A stretch of DNA of 64,000 nt, from assembly GCF_030247195.1 (NCBI RefSeq), contig NC_080672.1:5270001-5334000 (forward strand), written 5' to 3'. The notes below the pieces were generated by a model, which saw only the letters and a list, made by a program, of their open reading frames with translations, ran no database searches and was not told the origin of the DNA. Shown here in pieces: positions 46,394-57,621 of this stretch (positions are counted from its first letter, which is position 1; the number at the start of each line of letters is the position of its first letter). This DNA is from Topomyia yanbarensis (taxonomy: Eukaryota > Arthropoda > Insecta > Diptera > Culicidae). A program made the position numbers and the translations under genes.

Positions 46394-47936
46394 TATAAGT
46401 TAATGGTATGGTAACGGGGCGTTGGAGCGGGACAGAACGGTTCGAACGGTACATATTAGAGACAGCAACGCTATGTTCGCGCTAAAATTATAAAGGTGAG
46501 GGCGATTGAATCCCAATAACGACCAACAAAAAAAAATTAATTTAATTTTTTTTCAGGGTGAATAGGCAATTTTGTTACCCTAAAGGGTGAATTTTTAGTC
46601 GGTTTGATCGTATCTCAAACCGTTTCTGCAGAATTCCACAAATGGCGCGCAGTATCTCAAAAGGTAGACAATCAGTGTTTGCCTCTAGTAACGTTAGGAG
46701 AAAGGTGACTTTTTTAGCCTCACAAAATCATGTTTCCATAAAATCATTTTTACTGACTGATTCTATTTAATAAACCAATTGTTATTTGGAATATTAAATA
46801 CGACCTAGGCCTACTATTTCGATACTGTAGACTAATTATTGTGATATGACAATCTGATAAAATTAGAAGTTAACAAAAAGAATACTGGGCAAATTCGAAA
46901 AATTTGATTCCTCAAAGTACAATGTCAGTCAATTAGATCAGTTTGAAGGTATTTGTAATTAATAAACAATTTCGCAAATGCAAAAATATATTACATAACA
47001 TCACATTAATATATTGACTTGCGGTTTGAATATTGAAAAAATCATAATTTTGTCATAAAGCCCTAAAGCTTTGGCGGTCTGAGGGAGTGGGAGCTAGAAA
47101 ACTGGAACTTGTGCTTCTAATCAAACAAAACATTACGCTGCTCACTACACTACAGTGATTAAATCATGACAATATTTTAACCGATTTGGTTAACCCAACA
47201 TTTATTCATACATAGAATCTCGACATCAACATACCACGATCAGCCTCTTCATGACTTTACAAGTGTTCTCAACAAATTCCTTTGTTGGTATTAGAATTAG
47301 CTACAACTTTACTGAATAGAGTAAGTCTCTATTTGAATTTGTTTGGAATCGAAAAAACGTGTTTGGAAATAACGAAAATTTTCCGAACTAACCGCAAAAC
47401 CAATGGTTTAGTCGCTATTAATACAGAGCACAAAAATAACATTTTAAAACTCAACACTGTTTATGTTCACTAACCAACCAAAAGTTTACAATTTCGTTTA
47501 CCATAAGCAATTTCGAAAAAATATTATTCTGCTTAAAATTTCAGATATAGTAAGTATCTCAGAGCTAATGAGTATTCAATAGAAAATTCAGCCAAACTGC
47601 AGCAAGTTCTACTGCCCATGATCACAAATCATTTAGATAAAAATTAATAATCCCAAATATATGACAAATATGTGATCATGAGCAGTATATTGCAGGTGAG
47701 TAAGTTTGGCGATATCTGTCATTAAACACCAGAAAGACAGAGTCTGCGAACCTGGAGCGCATTTTGATTGAACCCAAAAATGTTTGAACGGAGCATCCAG
47801 CGATAATGATAGTAATACCAAATACAAATTCACAAAACATATTTGTATTTGGTAATACCATCATAAACCTAAAAGCTTAGAATATAACTTTGTCAAAAAT
47901 GCAATAAAGCGTGCAACACACCAGAAATAACAGATA
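46394..47936. other. no gene seen
   Basis: AT-rich DNA between two MITE copies. GGGTGAATAGGCAATTTTG at 46556-46575 echoes the MITE terminus. Short open frames at 47282-47473 and 47633-47864 lack domains. Confidence 0.45.
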
Positions 47937-48255
47937 GGGTGCTGAGCCCATTTTCGCCATGTTTCTATTATCACCTTATCCATTTGAAGCCGTTGGTTAG
48001 AGCGGCGTCTGCCATCTTTGTTCAACGCATTGAGCTAAATGGTAGCGCAACAATAGGGGCTCTCGATTCGAGTTTTCATTGCGCTCAAACACGAGAATTT
48101 CACTGTTTTCATTGCATTTGTTTTATTATCTTGGTTCTTAACAACGAAGCAAAGCTGTTGATGCCAATTTGTACGCATTTCAATGATTGTAGGCCAAGCA
48201 ATTAATGAATTAGTGAGGTACCCTGCTTAGTATGGTTAAAATAGGCTCATCACCC
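47937..48255. mobile_element. TA-type MITE (GGGTRATGAGC family), copy 2
   Basis: TA at 47935-47936 and 48256-48257. Left end GGGTGCTGAGCCCATTTTCG, right end inverted GGGTGATGAGCCTATTTTAA. 319 bp, orientation opposite to copy 1. Confidence 0.75.
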
Positions 48256-48257
48256 TA

Positions 48258-49336
48258 TACCATAACCGGGAACTTTCCCTTATTAATTAATACTATCGAT
48301 TCCGCTTACAGGCAGCAAAAAAATCAAGAGCCAAAACTAATACCCTTCAAATCTGGCTGTTTATGACGATAACATCTGAACATTAAGGCCACTTATGTTG
48401 CTATGCTAGTTGCATCAGTCATTTTACATCAATTTGAAAGAAACCTGTAAATTTTCATTGAATCTGATGTAGTAAAACGTGTCGTTCAAATATATCTAAC
48501 AAAAAGCATCTTTCAAATATAACATCGCGATATGAACATCATATCGTAATTAGAAAAAAAAAAAAAAGAACCAGAAAAAAACATTGAGGTAGTGGAATGG
48601 GCTTGAACCGGCCAATTACCACCAACCATTTGTTTACTCCGTAGCGCGTTTTCGAACCATACCGTACCAACAGACAGTCACTTGGTTGAAATATAACATA
48701 CATGAACTTCTTCTGAGTGCCATAAGTTCACCGAGTTACGACTAGTAATTTTAGGGGAATTACGAATAAAACCGATCCCCTGCGACTTTTTCCATAAATA
48801 CATTTTTTCTTCACTTTATTATGACAGGTTATTATTTGTACGATTATGTACAGCATTTGAAGACAAATTAAACTTTCATTAGTACGTCAAATGTCACAAA
48901 AAAACAAAACAAACGACAGCAATGTTAATCGTCCGGATGTTAGATTTTACTGGTGGATGTTATGGTTTTAATCAAATTAACCCTCTAGTTCCTAACACCG
49001 CCTCTAGGCTGTCTCTTTAAAAATCTAAATAAAACTACCAAAACATGATTGTCTGTTGTCATCCGCACTAGTATTTCTTCCCAACGCTCACACCTTTCAT
49101 ACACATACATTGTTTGAATAATCGTAGCTTTCTGTTAAAGAAAATTGAAGCTGAAAGTGTTTGTGTTTAGTGGTAATCTTCATTAAACAAATTTTAACTA
49201 TTTTTGGAAATTTTAACAACAAATTTTTTTTTTGGGTAGCCTGTAGCATTTTACTTTTTTTTTGTTTTGCTGAGCTGTAACAAAAACATGCCATCGTCGA
49301 AAGCAATCATCCCTGCAAAGTTCCATCTGGTGATTA
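48258..49336. other. no gene seen
   Basis: AT-rich DNA with poly-A/T tracts. GGTTCAAGCCC-like text on the minus strand near 48605 is a weak B-box resemblance only. Confidence 0.45.
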
Positions 49337-49558
49337 GGAACCATTCATAAATTACGTAACGCGTTTAGGGGGGTACGAAAAGTTGTGACATATGGGGGAG
49401 AGGGAGTAAGCCAGATCGTTACGAAACAATTTTTTTTCGAGGAATTTGTTTCGTAATAGGGGAGGGGGGATAGAGAAATTTATGACAACTTGTTACATGG
49501 GGGGAGGAAGGAGACAATTTTGGGCAATTTTTGCGTTACGTAATTTATGAATGGTCCC
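49337..49558. mobile_element. Harbinger-type MITE, copy 1
   Basis: Flanked by TTA at 49334-49336 and 49559-49561. Ends GGAACCATTCATAAATTACG and inverted GGGACCATTCATAAATTACG, continuing TAACGC. A three-base TTA/TAA duplication with GG-start ends fits PIF/Harbinger (Tourist-like) MITEs. Interior has G-rich text near 49363-49408 and 49458-49512. 222 bp, no coding capacity. Confidence 0.8.
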
Positions 49559-49701
49559 TTACCTATCATTGAGAATGGCATTGGCTTTAAATTTCCAAGC
49601 ACAAACGTGATTGGAACACTTCAGTGAACCACCTGTTTCTTCTCTTTTTTCTTTTAGACAATACGGTGCACATGCGCCGGGCATGTCATGCTTGTGGATA
49701 A

Positions 49702-49958
49702 TAAATAAATAATACGTAATACGTAATAAATTACGTAACGTAAAAATTGCCCAAAATTGACTCCCCCCATGTAACAAATTGTCACAAATGTCTCCATCCC
49801 CCCCTCTTCTATTATGTTGTTCATTGAAATTTTTTTTCTTCGGTGAAAACATATTACGTAACTATCTAGCTTACTCCCCCTCCCCCTATGTCACAACATG
49901 TCACAACTTGTCGTACCCCCTCCCTCCTAAAAGCGTTATGTAATTTATGAATCGTCCC
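49702..49958. mobile_element. Harbinger-type MITE, copy 2, inserted in palindrome arm 1
   Basis: Inverted relative to 49337-49558 (shares TAAATTACGTAACG, AAATTGCCCAAAATTG, CACAACTTGTCGTACCCCC). The right end is GTAATTTATGAATCGTCCC then TAA; the left end is degenerate. The other palindrome arm (about 52077) has the uninterrupted site with a single TAA, which sets the borders and a 3-bp duplication. Confidence 0.75.
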
Positions 49959-50121
49959 TAAACAACTGTTTTCTTCGTTCCTTAGAGCGTTGCAGTAGTT
50001 CTGTGTAAGGGTTGGGGTTTAGAAATAAAAAGAGGCATGAGTTCTCGCTCCTCCGAGTTTTGTTAATATTTTTTTCATCAGCTTATATGTCAAACATAAA
50101 ATTTCAGAAACAAATAATATA

Positions 50122-51062
50122 GGAGAGCCCGGGGCTAGTTGGCGGTTGGGGTATGTTGGCGGAACTCCTTTTTCTCCGTTTCTATTAGACATAAAGCGTT
50201 GTCTCTCGTTGTGTACCTTAAGTAATGTGAAACGCATTATCCAATGTGTTTTTGTTGCGAAACATTATGTTTTGTAGAAGCTGTGGACGAAATTGTGTTT
50301 TTGAGCATAATTTGTAAATTTTCTTAATTTTAAACATTTTGTGTAATTTAAGGTCCCGAACGATTATATTTTTCGGTAGTGCGTGAAAAGAGGCTTCAGC
50401 ATCCGTATAGATATTATGCCTATTCATACCCAAAAGTAATTTTTTAAATCCTTTTTTATAAAATATACGGTTGGGGTAAGTTGGCGGTAACGCACACGGG
50501 GTAAGTAGGCGGTACTATTAATAGTGCAAAAATAGTCATAATATATTTTTATTTCTGGAATTCACTCCAAAGTAAGAGAAACTTTTTCTTATGTCTCTCG
50601 TCAATGAAATGGACAATTATTTCAGCCAAACGCCTGAAGAATTTCGTAAATTTACTTTTGAATATGGAGTACGCGTCGAAGTCAAAATGACAGGGTATTG
50701 AAACTGAAATATAATGAGATATGTCGAATACTATACAGTTTTATTGAAAAGACAATCGGCACATTCCATATGGACCACTTATGTGATTGTATTCCTAATG
50801 AATTGCTTATTTTCTGGCAGTCCGCCAACTTACCCCATGCATACCGCCAACTTACCCCGAGGCTAGGGTAAGTTGGCGGCTTTTCCGCGTTACTTTTTTG
50901 TCTCTAGAAATGAAGACAACGTATCAAACATTTTAATAAAATTCAGAGATGTTGCCAACAGTCTACTATTTCATGCAACGTGTTCTATTTTGCAAGATCT
51001 ACCAAAGTCAAAGCAGTAAAAAATGAAAACTGAAAACACCGCCAACTAGCCCCGGTCTCCCC
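50122..51062. mobile_element. TA-flanked element with GGGGTAAGTTGGCGG subterminal repeats
   Basis: TA at 50120-50121 and 51063-51064 brackets 941 bp. Left end GGAGAGCCCGGGGCTAGTTG, inverted right end GGGGAGACCGGGGCTAGTTG. GGGGTAAGTTGGCGG or close variants occur at 50473 and 50498 (plus), 50822 and 50844 (inverted) and 50865 (plus). Arm 2 of the palindrome (about 51914) has the uninterrupted site, confirming insertion at TA. No open frame. A non-autonomous Tc1/mariner-type element is likely. Confidence 0.85.
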
Positions 51063-51224
51063 TACCGTTAGTAGCACAGCTGGCTGGTTGGCTGGCTTGA
51101 TTGCAGAGGGGAAAGGAGCTCTCTGGCCCGGAACTTCATTCTCAATCAAAAGTTCGGTATGGCTTCACGTCGCAGGTAAATAGCTCTTACGTATGCGTTG
51201 GTGAGCAACTGACATAAAAATAAA

Positions 51225-51325
51225 TTCGCGTTAAACAATTACCAAGACTTGAACCGACAATCAATATCTCACCAAAGAAACCCCTTTACTAACTGTGCTA
51301 TAGCGATACATGACAGTGTCTTCGC
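51225..51325 (-). other. tRNA-like (Pol III box A/B) sequence, arm 1
   Basis: Minus strand reads TATAGCACAGTTAGTAAAGG (box A-like) and, about 40 bases on, GGTTCAAGTCTTGG (box B-like). It is the mirror of the arm 2 copy. No full cloverleaf could be drawn, so this is a tRNA-derived remnant or SINE head and not a tRNA gene. Confidence 0.5.
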
Positions 51326-51654
51326 AAAGTGACATACATAAGTTTCGCTTGAGCGTGAACGATTCAAGCGTATTGAGCTGCGGCCCGTGCATGGCATGGG
51401 TATGGGACATTGCAAGTTGACGTCATATGAGTAAAAATGCTCGAAGATATGACACGCTCACTTGCACTGAATCGGAATAAAAAAAATTTCGAAGTCCATG
51501 TAAACAAGCTCGCTGAGCTGTCATTTTTTCGAGCATTTTTACTCATACGACGTCATCTTGCAATGTCCCATACCCATGCATGCACGAGCAGAAGCTCTGC
51601 GCTTAGATCGTTCACGCTCAAGCGAAACTTATGTATGCCACTTTGCCATCACGC

Positions 51655-51745
51655 TGTTATGTATCGCGTTAGCTCAGTTAGTAAAGGGGTGTCTTCGGTG
51701 AGACAATGATTGTCGGTTCAAGTCTCTTGGGTAAATTATTTTAAC
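51655..51745 (+). other. tRNA-like (Pol III box A/B) sequence, arm 2
   Basis: GTTAGCTCAGTTAGTAAAGG resembles box A of tRNA genes and GGTTCAAGTCTCTTGG resembles box B, about 40 bases apart, which is within the usual range. Acceptor-stem pairing is not evident. Likely the head of a tRNA-derived SINE embedded in the palindrome. Confidence 0.55.
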
Positions 51746-52571
51746 GCGAATTTCTTTTTATGTCAGTATGGTCACCAACACATACGTAGGAGTAATTTGC
51801 CTGCGGCTTTAAGCCATATCGAACTGTTATGAGAAATAAGTTCTTGGTCAGATAGCTCCTTCCCCTCTGCAATCAAGCCAGCCAGCCAGCCGGTGCTGGT
51901 GCTGCTACTACGCGGTATGTTAGTTGTTTCTGAAATTTCATGTTTGACTATACTTATACAGCTCATGAAAAAAAACAAAACTCGGAAGCCCGAAACTCAT
52001 GCCTCTTTGCATCTCTAAGCTCAAACTTTTACACAGAACTACTGCAACGCTCTTTGGAGCGAAGAAAAAAGTCGTTTAAGAACAAACATGACATGCCCTT
52101 ACCCCCCCCCCCCCCCCCCATTGGAAAAAAGAAAATAACAGGTGGTTCGCTGAAGTGTTCCAATCACGTTTTTGCTTTGAAATTTAAAACCAATACCATT
52201 TATAGTCTAGAGAATTCGTTGTGGTGGTTCTGACATTGTGCCCACCAAGTCCGCTCCCGTCTTTTTCGCGTTTGCACGCACGATTAAATTAACTACGTTT
52301 GATATTTGGTATACTCCAATAATTATTAACAAGTTCGTCCTATACGTTGGAATTTTTATTGAGAGATTCACTGAAACGTTTACGCCGCACCAACTGTTTC
52401 TTAAATGCCGCTGTAAGGTTGCCAGTAAGCTTTTGGTGTAACTAGCAATTGTATTTGCTATTTGCGCTTGAAATTTAGTATGTAGCGGTAATAATAAGCC
52501 TCCCATTTTGTTTTTAACGCAAGCACAATTTTTAAAACAGAATTTGATTGATTTGTTTATCTCATTTAACC

Positions 52572-52814
52572 AATTCTCGACAAACATATGATTACGGCCT
52601 AAAAGCCAACTGTCAAAATCCACTTTGAATGGAAATTCCGGACAAACCGTTACACGCCAATCACAGATGTTGATAATAAACGAAAGAGAAAAGTTTTCTC
52701 TTTCATAAACTGTTGTGAACTGTGTTCGACTAGTAACGGTTTGTCTGGAATTTCTATTCAAAGTGGATTTTGACAGTTGGCTTTTAGGCCGTAATCATAT
52801 GTTTGTCGAGAATT
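52572..52814. mobile_element. foldback MITE with 82-bp arms
   Basis: Arm 52572-52653 is the inverted copy of 52733-52814 with few differences. Shared text: AATTCTCGACAAACATATGA, TTACGGCCTAAAAGCCAACT, GTCAAAATCCACTTTGAAT and GACAAACCGTTAC. The 79-bp loop includes GAGAAAAGTTTTCTC, a small dyad. Transcripts would form a strong hairpin. The 184-codon minus-strand frame crossing it (52207-52761) has no domain and I do not call it. Confidence 0.9.
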
Positions 52815-54339
52815 TTATCAATTCTGTAATCTAAAAGGACTTTTCAATTCAGAATGAACGTTGTGAATTTGGCACCACTTGCACCTGGTATAATCAACCT
52901 GCACAAAACGTTGCATAACGCAGTGCTGTTTTCTGGAACAATATGTGTTATCCTTTAGCCCTTCTCCTTTTGTGGCACAGACCTGTTGGTTCATATTTAT
53001 TTAGCCCTTCGTTATGCAAAATCGCGATATTATGACAGATGGGCTAAGCGCGGCGTATCATGGAGCGCGGCCGTTCCTTTCAATCGGGAAAGGCCGCGTG
53101 GAATTTTGGGGAAATTCGCTAATAATTAGGATGAAAATAATGTTTTATGCTTATAAAAGTTATTCATCTTTGTATGCAAAACCCTTCGTTCATAATTTAG
53201 GAAATATTTCTAAACAAATCAATCGTGCGAATGCTCTGTGCACGATTACATTTTCACTGGATACATTTCAAGATAAATGCCGCAGCTTCGTCAGTTTTAA
53301 CTATTTTCACATACATGTTTAACAAACATATGACTACTAGGGTGGCACAAATTTTCATATTTAAATTTGTGTAGACAGTTTCCTATGTGTTCTAAAAAAT
53401 GTACAATGCTAACTCCGGCAGAAACTAGTACAGTGTACAACTTTTCCAAGAAAAGTAATAGGCTACGACTTCTGGTTCAAAAGTTATTCTGTATACCCAC
53501 CGTGCCTATATCGTTCAAGAAAATTGAATTTATCTGAATACCCTGGTTGATATTGCAAACAAGTTAACCAACCTCTCATTATAAAATTATTATTATGACA
53601 GAGGAACAACATCTCATAGTAATTTTCTGGCTAATAAAATTTTAAATGGTTTAACCTGTAGGAGAAGTATGATTAAAACCGATACCAAAAGCTTTAGATA
53701 CCTTTTCTGAGTTGTCACTAAACCAATTAAATTTTATTATTTTTTTTAGAATACTTGTTTGGAAGGTTCTTGGCAAGACCTATTTTTGTGAGGTCCTCAA
53801 AAAAAATTTAATAAAAAATAATTTTCGCTGCACTTTATCATTGAAAATGTAATATGTACGTGTGTTCAAAGTGAAAGTAAGTGTGATGTATAGATACGTA
53901 TATGTGATACAAATATGTGCATATTGTAGCTTCATCACGTAGTAAAAGGAAGAGAGTGCAAAAGTTTAGTGTTATAAGCAAGAGTATTTCATCCTATATG
54001 ATTTTTTCATGGTATGGATGTTTTCAAATAATCCTTCCGAACATCATTGCAACCTTCATAAGATATTTTGGCTGAAAGTTGAATGAATATCGCGCAAGTC
54101 TCGGGCAGAATGACAGATAATATTTCGTGCCGTGTCGTTGGACCTTTGTCCAACTGAAAAACATCTGAACGCCAAAATCTCATGTCAAATTTGCTTTGAC
54201 AATCTATTTATTAATCTTTTACACTACTAACGTCTTCTTTGGAGAGTTTTTGACATTTGTCAGTTGGTCCAACTAGCGAATCAAATTCGTTAGTTGGACA
54301 TAGGCTGTGGGCCAACCAGTGAATCACGACTGTATATTC
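52815..54339. other. no gene seen; dyads
   Basis: AT-rich DNA. Dyads: GCGGCCGTTCCTTTCAATCG followed by GGAAAGGCCGC (about 53067-53098), and GTCCAACTAGCGAAT with its near-inverse ATTCGTTAGTTGGAC (54267-54299). The 102-codon frame at 53014-53322 has no domain. Confidence 0.5.
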
Positions 54340-54703
54340 CTCATTCATGACTATAATACAACCCGTGCAAAAACGGCTTTCGTTGATAATGGTTTGCCTC
54401 AAGGCGAGATGGATGTCGCAATAAAATCACCTCCCCGACTAAAAACGAACCCACCCTCCACAACCGGGCCATTTGTAAACTTTTCCGGACCGAAGACAAG
54501 AAATGTTTGGATCTATTGCAGATTTTTCGAGTTCTGATGAAGCAATATTCGGCGGTGACAGAAACATCAATAATTAGCCCTGATAAGCTTCGGGTGGAGG
54601 AAAATAATTTGAAGCACGCAAATTATATTGCTGGCTACGGGCCTTTTGCAAAGGAGTATAGTGTATATGTACCATCTAATCGGGTTGAATGTGACGCGGT
54701 CGT

Positions 54704-56020
54704 CCTCATGTTAGCTGTTTTACCCCTTTATAAGACAGTGGCAACTATATTGTCACCTTTTCTTTTCCTGCATGGACAATACAATTAACTCGATTTTGAA
54801 TAAAATACTCTACACCCTATAAGTTGGTGATCAAAATTTGTAAAAACAAGTACATATTTTTTATCCGAAAACGCGGTTCTTGAGTTGCAAAAAATACAAA
54901 GATCAAAATAAAATGAATCTAAATAGGTGGCAATATAGTTGTCTCAAACCCATTCCAATGAAGGCTTTGAATTACTTTTGAAATGTTTCCCTTCTTTCTG
55001 AGCTTGCAACATCAGCTATGGATGAAAAACAACAAACAAACAACACGAAGTCAGAGAAATCGGGATAAGATCATCCAAAAAAATACCACCGCCTGTGGTC
55101 TGTCCTAGTGCCTGAGAGCTAAATGGTTTACGAAAACGGGAATCGGTAAGCAAAAATTCCTATTCCTGTGAGAGTACCCCGCTCAGCAACAGCTAAATAG
55201 GATAATTCGAAACGACTAGCGCCAAGAAAGGTAGTTGTAAAGACATGTCGGTCATTAAGGTCAGCACCTCTGGATCGTTTCGCGTCTCGGCAGGTGACGA
55301 TATTTACAGTAGACATCAGCAAGTTAGATATAGCGCGAAAGTTGGACAGCAAGCAAACAACAACAGCAATGGGAAATCTACGAACAATTAACACAATATA
55401 AAAAGAGTAAACACACAATCCCTACTGAGGTAATACCTAACGGTGACTGCGTAAGTTGAAGGCTGGAAGGAACAAGAGGTTTAGGTTTAGTCGGTAAGCT
55501 TACTATAAATCACTGCAGTAATCCGCACTGCCACGAGCCACAGGCAGCACTGTCTGTTCAAGATTCCTTCTCGATAACAGACATTGTCCCAATTTGTTGA
55601 GCTGAGTCGATTGATACAAAAGAATAGGGCATCCAGACCTGAGAAAAGATCTTCAAAGTTTGAGGGTTGCTATACCCTTCTTTTGTAAGAAACGAATAAA
55701 ACCAACCCCCTTAAAAATGTCCTGAGCACTGGCCTGAACAGAGATGGAGGTAAAAACAGTGAATCTAGCAATAACAAAAATGGTTACATAAAAACGGGCA
55801 TAACGGTAGCTAGCTTAAGCTTTCGTTTGGATTTCTTCCTATACTATCCTTAAGAAATAGAGTTTCATAAAATGTGTTTACCGGGCGGTGGCAACTATAT
55901 CGCCACCTTTTTCAAAACAGTTTTTATTACGAAATAAATGTAGATTCTAAACTAAGTGAAAGAACCGTGTTTCCATTAATATAACATTCATTATTAGCCC
56001 CAAACTCTCGGCCCTATCAA
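54704..56020. mobile_element. 1.3-kb insertion of unknown class in LINE A copy 4
   Basis: LINE ORF1 text stops at VECDAVV (about 54703) and resumes at KDPMLQSGKI (about 56026). The insert carries GTGGCAACTATATTGTCACC near its left side (54738-54757), its inverse at 54926-54943 and GGTGGCAACTATATCGCCAC at 55887. A family S repeat occupies 55255-55695. Exact borders and target duplication are unclear, and a small piece of the LINE is missing, so it may be an insertion plus a deletion. Confidence 0.55.
55255..55695 (+). repeat. dispersed repeat family S, copy 3
   Basis: CTCTGGATCGTTTCGC, GATATTTACAGTAGACATC, TATAGCGCGAAAGTTGGACA, CACTGCAGTAATCCGCACTG, TGTCCCAATTTGTTGAG and CCTTCTTTTGTAAGAAACG follow the order of 36190-36560. 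Diverged, non-coding. Confidence 0.5.
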
Positions 56021-56844
56021 GGGTTAAAGACCCCATGCTTCAGTCAGGGAAGATACAGGATGTTTGCATTCAACATCAGTGGCAGCTGACAGGAATACGT
56101 CATACGTCAACTTAGACTCTTATCGGGTGACCTTCGTCGGGTTTGCTCTACCTACCTCCTCTTTGACAATGATCGTCTACCTGTTCGCCTTTTTGTGCCA
56201 CGGGTAATGAAATGCAAAAATTGTAAACAATCAGGACACACAGCCTCCCATTGTAGCAATAAGGTTCGTTGTGGGAAATGCGATGAGAATCATGTGGATG
56301 ACTCCTGGGGGAGGGGTGTCGAAAAGTATCTTTACAGTGGGGGAAATCAACATAATCTCCCGACATGATGATACAGTGCGGAGAGAAACTGAAGAGTTCC
56401 CTTCAGGGACCCTCTAAGGGATCTTTCGCAGAAATGCTGCTTTAAATAGCTAAGCCACAAGTCTCTACAAAAATCTATACTGGCTTGTCTACTGACGATG
56501 GTGACTCTGATGAACACCAGGAGGGAACATCTTCTGCTGCGCCTAGAAGCAATAGAAAAAGGAGGAACTTTTCCTCTCCTAAGATTCGTTGTAATGTTCA
56601 GAAGGTGTCTCTTCAATGTCCTCCAAAATAACAGTACTTACTGGTGCAAAACCGAAGCAAACAGCTCCTGGTCTCCGAAACCTGAGCTCAGAAAAGAAGT
56701 TCCCAGCACTGTGGACCGTATTGTTACAGAACACCCTCTTAAAAGCATCCTGGTAAGCTTTCTCACTGCAATAAAAACATTCTTAATGCAGTTGACTGCA
56801 AAATAGCCCCTCCTTTCAGCGATTGTATCCTTCGATAGCTAATT

Positions 56845-57412
56845 CGAACGAGGTCACGGATTTGATCACTGTTTAACAGTAGCATTAAAAAACATTATCC
56901 CGAAACTCGATCCTTTTAAAAATTATTATGCGAAACATGACGTACTTCAGAAATAGATTTTAATTTTATTTGCTTGGATCGAGAACACTCTTACGGAAGA
57001 GTACTTTTGGGGATCAAAACGTGCTATTTTTTCAATAGAATTAACCTTCCCTCGACACCAGGCATTGAAGATCTTGCGACAATGCAGAACTCTTTCCCGC
57101 ACTGAACTTAGTTTTAGTTGATTTTAACTCCCACGGCATAGCATGGAATTGCTTTCATGATAATGATAATCGAAATCTACCTCACTCCAAAAACTTTGTG
57201 ATAACTCCATTGACAATTTTGAACACCGGTGAAATGACACGGATCCCTGCTCCCCCAGCACGCCCAAGCTCCTTAGACTTGTCCCTCTGCTCGACTCGGT
57301 TAGATTGCATGTGGAAGCTAATTCCTGATCGACACGGCAGCGATCCTGTGTCAATTTTAATCACTATTGCTAACGGCTTAAGACCAACGAGTACAATCAA
57401 TATTTCGTCTGA
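56845..57412 (+). pseudogene. LINE A copy 4 endonuclease remnant
   Basis: Broken frames parallel copy 1: a start matching the VLQWNCRS region (about 56866, with the Asn motif disrupted), VDFNSHGIAWNC near 57120 where GDFN is expected, and NTGEMTRIPAPPARPSSLDL and CMWKLIPDRHGSDPVSI (57198-57360), where the SDH motif reads SDP. Catalytic positions are lost. Confidence 0.75.
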
Positions 57413-57621
57413 CCTCAAACGAAATAGTGATTGGAAGAGCTAAGCATCCTGCATCCGGTAAACTCGAGTCCATGCAAGACCTTCCTCCAGAGGAAGAGTA
57501 CGGCTTCTTAGGTGGCTTTATTCTCGACACCGCTATTCAAGCTCAGAAAACGTGTACCAAACGCGAACTCTCGTGGAAGGTCTCCCAACCCGTGGTGGGA
57601 CAAAAAGTGTTGAAACGTGTA

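Larger units (their letters stand above)
49575..52203. mobile_element. 2.6-kb palindromic (foldback) element
   Basis: Arm 1 (49575-51462) and arm 2 (51512-52203) are inverted copies around a spacer of about 50 bp. Shared landmarks: CACGTGATTGGAACACTTC-like text at the outer ends, CATGTCATG, AGCGTTGCAGTAGTTCTGTG, AAAACTCGGA, GGCTTGATTGCAGAGGGGA, TACGTATGCGTTGGTGA, AGTAAAGGGG, AAGCGAAACTTATGTATG and GAGTAAAAATGCTCGAA at the centre. Arm 1 is longer because it carries two insertions (49702-49958 and 50122-51062) that arm 2 lacks. Each arm includes a tRNA-like stretch. No transposase recognised; outer limits approximate. Confidence 0.85.

Noticed and set aside
46130..48255. One 2.1-kb transposon with long inverted arms
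   Set aside because: Each arm has its own pair of inverted ends and one arm its own TA duplication, so two separate MITEs in opposite orientation explain it better.
51655..51745. Functional tRNA gene
   Set aside because: Only A- and B-box-like words are present. Acceptor and anticodon stems do not pair, and a mirrored copy shows it belongs to a repeat.
52207..52761. 184-codon minus-strand open frame
   Set aside because: It runs through one arm and the loop of a foldback MITE and into the palindrome edge; no domain, so it is a chance frame in repeat DNA.
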